From JBDGSM01 sp042217615 (GTDB lineage Archaea; Nanohalarchaeota; Nanosalinia; Nanosalinales; Nanosalinaceae): a stretch of 10,581 bases of DNA. Below, piece after piece: positions 4,341-9,855 of this stretch. A program made the position numbers and the translations under genes. The notes under the pieces were generated by a model. That model made no database searches. It was not told where the DNA came from and saw nothing but the letters and a program-made list of their open reading frames with translations. Numbering within the stretch: position 1 is the stretch's first letter; each line of letters starts with the position of its first letter. The DNA lies in assembly GCA_042217615.1 (NCBI GenBank), contig JBDGSI010000066.1, positions 1 to 10,581 on the forward strand, written 5' to 3'.

Positions 4341-6131
4341 ATGACTACAGATAAAAACAGTAAGAAATTTATCGTTGCGATCGACCAGGAGAAGATCGAA
4401 CCAGACCTTGCCCGAGAGACCGTAGTTAACTACGATCCCTTGAACAGGGCAGGAAAGGAGGGAGGTTTCCATGTCACAGAGGAAGGAGAGCTTCATATCG
4501 ACAATGAGAAAGTTATGGAAGCTCACAAAATGGCGATAAACAAGTACCCTTACGATGATGCAATCAAACTGATCCGTCTGGATAGAGAGTTCGGAGACAA
4601 AATACACCAGTTCGGCGAGAACTCGTTCAGACTTTACGGCCTTCCACAGCCCCAAGAAGGCCGAGTCGTCGGAATACTGGGGAGAAACGGGATCGGAAAA
4701 TCCACCGCATTAAAGATTCTATCAGGAGATATAAAGCCAAACCTTGGAGAATACCAAGACAGTCCTGACTGGGATAAAATAAGGGAAGAATACCGTGGAA
4801 CAGGCCTTCAAGAACATTTCAAGAAACTGGCAGAGGGCGAAGTAGAGGCCTCATACAAACCACAGCAGGTTGACAAGATACCTGAGTTCCACAACGGAGA
4901 AGTAGGAGAACTTCTGGAGAAAGCAGATGAAAAAGATAAGGCCGAGAAGTTTGCGGAGAAACTGGATATAGACCATCTTTTAGATAGAGACATCGATGAG
5001 CTTTCCGGAGGAGAGCTTCAAAGGGTTGCGATTGCCTCCTGCCTGGTAAAAGACTCTTCTATCTACGTAATTGACGAACCAAGTTCCTTCCTTGACGTTA
5101 AACAGCGTTTAAACGTAGGAAGAGCGATCCAGCACCTGGGAGAGGAGAAATCGGTGCTGGTTGTAGAGCATGACCTGGCGACTCTAGACCTTGTCTCATC
5201 CGCCATCCATGTATTCCATGGAGAACCAGGAGCATACGGAATGGTGTCAAACGCTTTAAGCACGCGAGAAGGAATAAACCAGTACCTTGACGGCTACCTG
5301 AAAACACATAACATTCAGATAAGACAGGACTCAATCAAGTTTGACAGAACAAAGAGAAGCCAGGTAGAGAACAAAAAGAAGATACTTGACTTCCCGAAAA
5401 TGAGGAAAGACTTCGGGGAAAACGAGTTCAAACTGGAGACAGAAGCAGGAGCGCTCCACGAAGAAGAAATACTGGCAGTATTCGGAGAAAACGGTGTCGG
5501 AAAAACAACTTTTGCCAAAATGCTGGCCGGCGCCCTACAACCCGAAAAAGGAGAAACACCGGAGGCCTCAATAAGCTACAAAGCACAGTACCTTGAATCC
5601 AAAGACGAAAAAGTGGAAAAAGCAATTTCACAGCACGTAAACCCTCAATCCAAAAAGTTCAAGGCCCGGATCGCAGAACCGCTCGGCTTAGAAGACCTCT
5701 ACAGCCAAAACCTGGAAGAACTATCCGGAGGAGAACTGCAGAGAGTCGGAATAGCCATCTGCCTGGCACGAGACGCAGAAATCTACCTTTTAGACGAACC
5801 AAGCGCCTATCTGGACGTCGAATCCCGTGTAGAAATGGGAAAGGCCTTGAAACGTTTCGCGCGGAAAACTGAGAAACCTTTACTCGTCATTGACCACGAC
5901 CTACTGCTTCTGAATTACATCGCAGACCGGGGAATGGTATTCACCGGAGAACCAGGGAAAAAAGGAACTACCACAGAACCTATGAAAATATCCAACGCAA
6001 TGAACCGGTTCCTGAAAGAAGTAGACATAACATTCCGGAAAGATCCAGAATCAGGAAGGCCTCGAGCCAACAAGCCGCACAGCCAGAAAGACAAAGAACA
6101 GCGGGAGAGCGGAGAGTACTACGAGCAGTGA
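4341..6131 (+). CDS. ABCE1/Rli1 ribosome-recycling ATPase lacking all Fe-S cysteines
   Basis: This 596-residue twin-ATPase is archaeal ABCE1, which splits ribosomes after termination. NBD1 has Walker A GRNGIGKST (114-122), signature LSGGELQR (221-228), Walker B ending IDEP (244-247) and switch His277. NBD2 has Walker A GENGVGKTT (382-390), signature LSGGELQR (461-468), LDEP (484-487) and His519. The tail FRKDPESGRPRANKPHSQK (565-583) is the usual ABCE1 ending. Residues 10-100 align with the normal ferredoxin-like domain, keeping the tail FGENSFRLYGLPQP, but the eight cysteines that ligate two [4Fe-4S] clusters are absent. NYDP replaces the usual FCP, and KYPYDDAI replaces KCPFKAI. The only cysteines in the protein are Cys234 and Cys474. 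The length is normal, so the domain is kept but cannot bind clusters in the known way. The methyltransferase gene follows after 4 nt. Confidence 0.93.
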   Translation: MTTDKNSKKFIVAIDQEKIEPDLARETVVNYDPLNRAGKEGGFHVTEEGELHIDNEKVMEAHKMAINKYPYDDAIKLIRLDREFGDKIHQFGENSFRLYGLPQPQEGRVVGILGRNGIGKSTALKILSGDIKPNLGEYQDSPDWDKIREEYRGTGLQEHFKKLAEGEVEASYKPQQVDKIPEFHNGEVGELLEKADEKDKAEKFAEKLDIDHLLDRDIDELSGGELQRVAIASCLVKDSSIYVIDEPSSFLDVKQRLNVGRAIQHLGEEKSVLVVEHDLATLDLVSSAIHVFHGEPGAYGMVSNALSTREGINQYLDGYLKTHNIQIRQDSIKFDRTKRSQVENKKKILDFPKMRKDFGENEFKLETEAGALHEEEILAVFGENGVGKTTFAKMLAGALQPEKGETPEASISYKAQYLESKDEKVEKAISQHVNPQSKKFKARIAEPLGLEDLYSQNLEELSGGELQRVGIAICLARDAEIYLLDEPSAYLDVESRVEMGKALKRFARKTEKPLLVIDHDLLLLNYIADRGMVFTGEPGKKGTTTEPMKISNAMNRFLKEVDITFRKDPESGRPRANKPHSQKDKEQRESGEYYEQ

Positions 6132-6135
6132 AACT

Positions 6136-6813
6136 ATGAGCGAGTTGAGTAAAAAGTTCTACAGTAAATGGAGTTTCTTCTACAGTTTGGTGTTCGAAAA
6201 CCCTCCTGTAATCAGAGGGATTCGGAAAGAAGCTGTACAGTCTCTAGAACTTGATGAGGGCGATACAGTTGTAGAGCTTGGATGTGGTACAGGAGCTAAC
6301 CTGAGATATATGAGAGATCAAGTCGGCTCGAAAGGAAAGATTATCGGGATAGATATCTCCCCGGGAATGCTGGAAAAAGCCAAGAAAAAGAAGAGGAAAA
6401 ACGAATGGGAGAATGTAGAACTGATTGAAGCCGATGCTTCCTCAATAGAACTTGAAGAGGAATTAGATGCAGTCTTAACCTCATTTTCAATCTGCATGTT
6501 CGACGAACCAGAGAAAGTCATAGAGAAATGGAATAAGAAGCTGGACGGCGGAAGATTCACCAACCTAGTTATCTCAAGATCAGACCGAGACACCTTACTA
6601 CCAGTAAACTTCTTCGTAGACATCTTCGAAATTCTCACAGCACCAACCTCATTCAAAGAAGGCCTCAAAAAATCACTGCCGGAAAGACATGAAAAATGCC
6701 AGAAAACCGCCAGACAAAAATTGGAAGCAGTTTCCCACAACTTCAAAGAAAAAGAATTCGTACTAGGCATTATCAAATACTACTCAGGGAGCCTATCTCG
6801 GAAGGCCTTCTGA
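6136..6813 (+). CDS. Class I SAM-dependent methyltransferase
   Basis: This 225-residue protein has a Rossmann-fold methyltransferase core. Motif I is VVELGCGTGANL (45-56), the SAM-binding glycine loop. Motif II, IIGIDISPGML (69-79), has the acidic residue that holds the ribose. The adenine-contacting acidic motif is EADASS (98-103). LTSFSICMF (114-122) follows at the motif IV position, and a helical C-terminus is rich in Lys. The N-terminus (FYSKWSFFYSLVFENPPVIR) resembles the UbiE or phospholipid-methyltransferase group, but the substrate cannot be told from sequence. It starts 4 nt after the ABCE1 stop with no promoter of its own, so the two are co-transcribed and probably translationally coupled. 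Action on a ribosomal or translation factor target is only a guess from this pairing. Confidence 0.88.
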   Translation: MSELSKKFYSKWSFFYSLVFENPPVIRGIRKEAVQSLELDEGDTVVELGCGTGANLRYMRDQVGSKGKIIGIDISPGMLEKAKKKKRKNEWENVELIEADASSIELEEELDAVLTSFSICMFDEPEKVIEKWNKKLDGGRFTNLVISRSDRDTLLPVNFFVDIFEILTAPTSFKEGLKKSLPERHEKCQKTARQKLEAVSHNFKEKEFVLGIIKYYSGSLSRKAF

Positions 6814-6824
6814 AGAAGAATCAG

Positions 6825-6834
6825 AAATAAAGAA
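6825..6834 (+). promoter_or_regulatory. TATA-like box of the tandem Nudix gene
   Basis: AAATAAAGAA is centred about 27 nt before the ATG at 6856. Confidence 0.4.
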
Positions 6835-6855
6835 GTTTCCGGCTAGTTTTTCTGT

Positions 6856-7701
6856 ATGGACAAGGAAACCAGGATCAAGTTGGTTGTTGAGAGGGAGTCA
6901 GGTGAGTTCCTGTTGAGGGACGGCGGTTTTCCTGAAGCCGGTATTGAGGATATGTTGCAGCGTTTTCAGGCTGCCGGCAGAGTTACTTCAGAGCTAGGTC
7001 TTAACCCTAACTCTTTCCAGGACATGGTCAGGCTTCAGATAGTTGATGAAGACGCTACAGAGTTCTTTGTGATCCATGTCAAGGATAAACAGCCAGAGAT
7101 TAAAGGAGAAGGCCTTGAATGGCTGAGTGAAAGGGAAATCCTTGCCCAAGATTTTTCTGAGGAGGATTCTTACCTGATAGTTCCTGTTCTCTACTCAGAG
7201 GAGTACCTTGCAGAGGAGAGAAACTACCACGATAACGTGACCGAGATCGAGGTCTCAAAGCCTTTGATCAAGAATGAAGAAGGAAAGTTCCTGGCAGTGA
7301 AGAAGTCGCACGCCCAGAAGATCTCCAGTGGAGAAAAGTTCAAGAAATACGGTAGAATGGCGGGGAAATGGGAACTACCAGGTGGAAGAATCGGGAAAGT
7401 AGACGGTGAAAACCGTTTCGAGGCCGCAAAAAGAGAGATCAAAGAAGAAATAGGGATAGAACTGAAAGGAGAAAGAAAAGATGTCATGAGAGAAGACGTA
7501 GAAGAAAACAACAATGTCAAAGCCTACATACTGCTGTACGACGACTGGGAAGGCGAAATCGACTTATCCGAAGAACACAACGCCTACAGATGGGTAACAC
7601 CTGCAGAATACCTCAACCTGAACTGGCACCAGGACGCAGGCTACGGCTACCCACCGATGAAGTTCCTGAAAGAGTACCTAGGAAAGGATAAAACGTACTG
7701 A
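6856..7701 (+). CDS. Tandem Nudix protein: decayed N-terminal plus intact C-terminal Nudix domain
   Basis: This 281-residue protein carries two Nudix folds. The C-terminal one (about 130-275) has WELPGGRIG (172-180) and a Nudix box ending AAKREIKEEIGI (190-201), with Glu185, Arg193, Glu194, Glu197 and Glu198 in the metal-binding pattern. There is a two-residue insertion between the glycines and Glu185. It should hydrolyse a nucleoside diphosphate linked to some group X. The N-terminal one (about 5-115) reads RFQAAGRVTSELGL (36-49) where the box should be. RE has become RV and the EE pair is reduced to one Glu with a residue deleted, so it is very unlikely to be catalytic. Segment FQDMVRLQIVDEDATEFFVIHV (54-75, 22 residues, key FQDMVR and FVIHV) matches the same region of the next gene. 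The first domain is therefore a decayed copy that may now bind ligand or partner. Confidence 0.88.
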   Translation: MDKETRIKLVVERESGEFLLRDGGFPEAGIEDMLQRFQAAGRVTSELGLNPNSFQDMVRLQIVDEDATEFFVIHVKDKQPEIKGEGLEWLSEREILAQDFSEEDSYLIVPVLYSEEYLAEERNYHDNVTEIEVSKPLIKNEEGKFLAVKKSHAQKISSGEKFKKYGRMAGKWELPGGRIGKVDGENRFEAAKREIKEEIGIELKGERKDVMREDVEENNNVKAYILLYDDWEGEIDLSEEHNAYRWVTPAEYLNLNWHQDAGYGYPPMKFLKEYLGKDKTY

Positions 7702-7720
7702 GGCCTTGAAAAGAAACTTC

Positions 7721-7726
7721 TTTTAA
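7721..7726 (+). promoter_or_regulatory. TATA-like box of the second Nudix gene
   Basis: TTTTAA is centred about 27 nt before the ATG at 7751, so this gene probably has its own leaderless promoter. Confidence 0.45.
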
Positions 7727-7750
7727 CACTGAGTTGTCTTTGAAGCATTT

Positions 7751-8155
7751 ATGACGATACCTGTTGCAAAAGTACTGATACAGAATCAGGAAGATAAATT
7801 TCTGGCAGTGAAAGAAAAGGATTCAGGTAAATGGGAGCTGCCAGGCGGCTGTATAGAGAAGGATGAAGACCGTTTCCAAGCCGCTAAACGAGAGATTAGA
7901 GAAGAGCTAGGTATTAAGATTACAGGCCTTCAAGACGTAGTGAGGATAGAGCTGGAGGACGACAGAAAAGTTAACTGCTACATGATCCACGTAGAAAGCT
8001 TCGATGGAAAACCTGAACCAAGAGAAGAACTGACTGAAACTCGATGGGTAACCGCCGGAGAGTTCAAGGATATGAACTGGCATCTCAACGCCGGATACAA
8101 CATACCGGTAATGAAACACTTAGAAGAATACCTGGAAAAAGAGAACAACTACTGA
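7751..8155 (+). CDS. Nudix hydrolase, single domain
   Basis: This 134-residue protein is a compact Nudix hydrolase with a textbook box: Gly33, x5, Glu39, x7, Arg47-Glu48-Ile49, x, Glu51-Glu52, x, Gly54-Ile55, preceded by KWELPGG (27-33). Members cleave nucleoside diphosphates linked to another moiety such as dNTPs, NDP-sugars or dinucleotides; the substrate is not predictable here. It is clearly paralogous to both halves of the preceding gene, sharing KFLAVK, RWVT, NWH and AGY blocks with the C-terminal half and the LQDVVRI to MIHV stretch with the N-terminal half. This points to local tandem duplication. The gap to that gene is 49 nt. Its 3' end overlaps the convergent third Nudix gene by 7 nt. 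Confidence 0.92.
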   Translation: MTIPVAKVLIQNQEDKFLAVKEKDSGKWELPGGCIEKDEDRFQAAKREIREELGIKITGLQDVVRIELEDDRKVNCYMIHVESFDGKPEPREELTETRWVTAGEFKDMNWHLNAGYNIPVMKHLEEYLEKENNY

Positions 8156-8631
8156 ACCCTTTCCAAGGCCTCTATCTCGTTTTCAGTCATTCTATCACTG
8201 AACTCTTCCTCGGAAATCCATTCAAAGCTTTCATGTTCCTCGGAGACGGTCTGCACTGATTCAAGGCTTTTTTGAAAGCTGTAGAGGACCGGGTAGAACG
8301 TGATTTCAACTCCTTCCTGTCTGTTGGAGTAGGGTTCGGCGGTAGAGGCCTTTTCTTTGAACTCTTCTTTTTTCACAGGCAGATCTGTTTCCTCGTTAAG
8401 CTCTCTCCAGGCTTCCTCCTTGATTTCTTCTTCAGTGTACTCTTCTTTCCCCAGTTCGATTTTTCCACCCGGTACTTCCCAAGGATTCTCGGCGTATCGC
8501 TCCCGGTGCTCCCTGTATTTCTTTGATTTCTTTAAAACAAGAAACTTTGTAGCACCGCTTTCCCTTCTTTCAATGTGTTCCACGATATTCATTGCTACGT
8601 CTATACTGTCAAACCGATCTGAGTCTTTCAC
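8149..8631 (-). CDS. Nudix hydrolase, divergent, last gene of the DUF211-VIT1 operon
   Basis: This 160-residue protein has WEVPGGKIELG (51-61) and a Nudix box ending WRELNEETDL (75-84), with Arg76, Glu77, Glu80 and Glu81 present, a longer insert (about 62-73) before the helix, and Asp83 where Gly is usual. The beta strand FLVLKK (30-35) precedes a basic loop. It is not a close copy of the two neighbouring Nudix proteins, so it is probably a separate acquisition or an older relative. I chose the GTG at 8631, 5 nt after the VIT1 stop, because it keeps the first beta strand (DVAMNIVEHIE). The first ATG (8592) would cut into it, and a longer reading frame extends into VIT1. The tight spacing suggests co-transcription and coupling with VIT1. 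Confidence 0.82.
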   Translation of the reverse strand: MKDSDRFDSIDVAMNIVEHIERRESGATKFLVLKKSKKYREHRERYAENPWEVPGGKIELGKEEYTEEEIKEEAWRELNEETDLPVKKEEFKEKASTAEPYSNRQEGVEITFYPVLYSFQKSLESVQTVSEEHESFEWISEEEFSDRMTENEIEALERVQ

Positions 8632-8636
8632 AGTTA

Positions 8637-9212
8637 TCAGCCCGGAAGCAGTATGTTTAACGCTGCAACGACCAGTCCGGCGAGCCCCATTCTTAGTCCA
8701 GCGACGTACCATTCCTGTTTGGAGATTGAGGCCATGTAGGCTCCGAAGCAGAACAGTAAAGCGACGCCTACCAGTACTGAGGCGATGGTCATCTGCAACA
8801 GGCTGAGAAACGGCATCAAGAACGGAGAAACCACAAGCAGTATACTTATTATAGGTCCTAGCCCGCTCATCAACGCGTTAACAGTTATGCCTTGCTTCTT
8901 TCTTCTATGAAGTTTCGTATCCTCCAGTTCTGTAAGCATATTCTCCTCAATTTCATGGATCTCCGCAAGTTTCTCCGCTCTCTCAATCTCCCATACACTC
9001 CAGACCCCTGAAGTTGCGAGGCCTATCGCCGCACCAACACCGATCTTGAAGACTGTTAAGCCGTCAGGCACACCGGAGATATACGAACCAACTGTTATTC
9101 CTGTAGCGGTTAAGGTTCCATCGAAACCGTTGGAGAAGAAGTAGCGGCGGCTGATAGAACGGACTTCCTCACGTTTCAAGGCCTCCTTAAACTCGTTAAA
9201 TCTCTGTCCCAT
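8637..9212 (-). CDS. VIT1/CCC1-family iron/manganese transporter
   Basis: This 191-residue membrane protein belongs to the VIT1/CCC1 (DUF125) family, which moves Fe2+ or Mn2+ across a membrane. The N-terminal signature RRYFFSNGFDGTLTATGITV (22-41) is characteristic, with the Asp in FDG inside the first membrane helix. A second helix (about 55-72) leads into a long charged hydrophilic segment, EIERAEKLAEIHEIEENMLT (75-94), equivalent to the cytoplasmic metal-binding helices of the family. Three more hydrophobic segments follow (about 113-130, 138-160 and 168-190), giving the usual five. The ATG at 9212 overlaps the DUF211 stop (TGATG), so the two are translationally coupled; the third Nudix gene follows after 5 nt. 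In a prokaryotic cell, export or detoxification of iron or manganese is the likely role. Confidence 0.9.
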   Translation of the reverse strand: MGQRFNEFKEALKREEVRSISRRYFFSNGFDGTLTATGITVGSYISGVPDGLTVFKIGVGAAIGLATSGVWSVWEIERAEKLAEIHEIEENMLTELEDTKLHRRKKQGITVNALMSGLGPIISILLVVSPFLMPFLSLLQMTIASVLVGVALLFCFGAYMASISKQEWYVAGLRMGLAGLVVAALNILLPG

Positions 9213-9496
9213 CAGTCCTGAGGCGTACCAACTTTTTCAACCATTTTCTCACCGGCTGCAACCTCGTCAACACTGTGGATAGAGCCAGAACTGTCTTCAA
9301 TTCTTTCCTTAACCTTCTTGAAATCCACACGGCCTTCCAACGTAACCTTAACATTTTTTACATCCTCATCCACCTCTAAAAGAGAGGTGTTGACGCCTTC
9401 CACCCCCTCCATATCAGCAAGTTCCTGACTGATTTCAACTATTGAGGGTTGATGCGGCTTCAAAACATCGATCACAAGCCTTCTTATATCTGCCAT
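9212..9496 (-). CDS. DUF211 family protein
   Basis: This 94-residue protein matches the archaeal DUF211 family across its whole length. The N-terminus RRLVIDVLKPHQPSIVEISQ (5-24), the middle ADMEGVEGVNTSLLEVDEDV (27-46) and the end GSIHSVDEVAAGE (71-83) are the conserved blocks of the family. DUF211 proteins are small ferredoxin-like alpha/beta proteins that form oligomers; function is not established. The overlap with the VIT1 start suggests a regulatory or sensing partner of that transporter, for example binding the same metal, but this is inference from context. The ATG at 9496 lies about 30 nt after a TATA-like box and is the first gene of a three-gene operon with VIT1 and the third Nudix gene. 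It is divergent from S17e. Confidence 0.9.
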   Translation of the reverse strand: MADIRRLVIDVLKPHQPSIVEISQELADMEGVEGVNTSLLEVDEDVKNVKVTLEGRVDFKKVKERIEDSSGSIHSVDEVAAGEKMVEKVGTPQD

Positions 9497-9513
9497 ACAT
9501 CCTTTAACTGAGG

Positions 9514-9529
9514 CCTTGCAAGGTTTAAA
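9514..9529 (-). promoter_or_regulatory. DUF211-VIT1 promoter with a palindrome abutting the TATA box
   Basis: TTTAAA (9524-9529) is the TATA-like box about 30 nt before the DUF211 start. Immediately downstream of it on the minus strand lies the perfect palindrome CCTTGCAAGG (9514-9523), which also overlaps an AGGCCT copy (9511-9516). A repressor bound there would block transcription initiation, which would suit a metal-controlled transporter operon. No known metalloregulator consensus is recognised. Confidence 0.45.
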
Positions 9530-9551
9530 CCCTGGGAAAAATTGACATGGG

Positions 9552-9557
9552 TTTAAG
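9552..9557 (+). promoter_or_regulatory. TATA-like box of the S17e gene
   Basis: TTTAAG lies about 29 nt before the ATG at 9584. It is back to back with the DUF211 promoter in an 87-nt intergenic region. Confidence 0.45.
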
Positions 9558-9583
9558 AAGTTTGTCTTCCAGAATTTCTGTGT

Positions 9584-9778
9584 ATGGGACGTGTAAGACA
9601 GACATACGTGAAAAGGCTTGCCAAAGACCTTGTTAAGGCAGACTCAGAAAGATTCTCAGAAGAGTTTGAAGAGAACAAACAGGAACTGAAAGAGACAGGA
9701 GAATTCAACTCCAAAAAACTGAGGAACAGGGTTGCAGGCTACATAGTCAGAGTACTACAAAACAAAGACTTCAAATAA
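9584..9778 (+). CDS. rps17e: 30S ribosomal protein S17e
   Basis: This 64-residue protein is archaeal or eukaryote-type ribosomal protein S17e, a component of the small subunit without a bacterial counterpart. MGRVRQTYVKRLAKDL (1-16) and the C-terminal KKLRNRVAGYIVRVLQNKDF (44-63) are the conserved family blocks; length is as expected. The middle is more acidic (SEEFEENKQELKETGEF) than in non-halophiles, consistent with salt adaptation. The ATG at 9584 is supported by the conserved MGRVR start and the TATA spacing. It is monocistronic here, divergent from DUF211 and convergent with the surface-protein gene. Confidence 0.95.
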   Translation: MGRVRQTYVKRLAKDLVKADSERFSEEFEENKQELKETGEFNSKKLRNRVAGYIVRVLQNKDFK

Positions 9779-9791
9779 AAAAACTCTTCTT

Positions 9792-9822
9792 AAAGGCCTT
9801 CAACAACAAGCTCCAGGCCTTT
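9792..9822. terminator. AGGCCT inverted pair between convergent genes
   Basis: AAAGGCCT (9792-9799) and AGGCCTTT (9815-9822) form an 8-bp stem with a 15-nt loop, 13 nt past the S17e stop and 34 nt past the surface-protein stop on the other strand. It is usable as an end structure for both transcripts. Confidence 0.4.
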
Positions 9823-9855
9823 CCCTTTAGATACTGTTAAACCTGGTTCTTACCT

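Noticed and set aside
7141..7151. CTTGCCCAAGA in the tandem Nudix gene is complementary to the loop and stem of hairpin 5.
   Set aside because: It lies mid-gene, not at a start codon, and an 11-base match is weak evidence of RNA targeting.
8592..8712. Other starts for the third Nudix gene: a longer frame from 8712 or the first internal ATG at 8592.
   Set aside because: The long form overlaps VIT1 in another frame with a non-conserved extension; the ATG form cuts the first beta strand. GTG at 8631 fits both.
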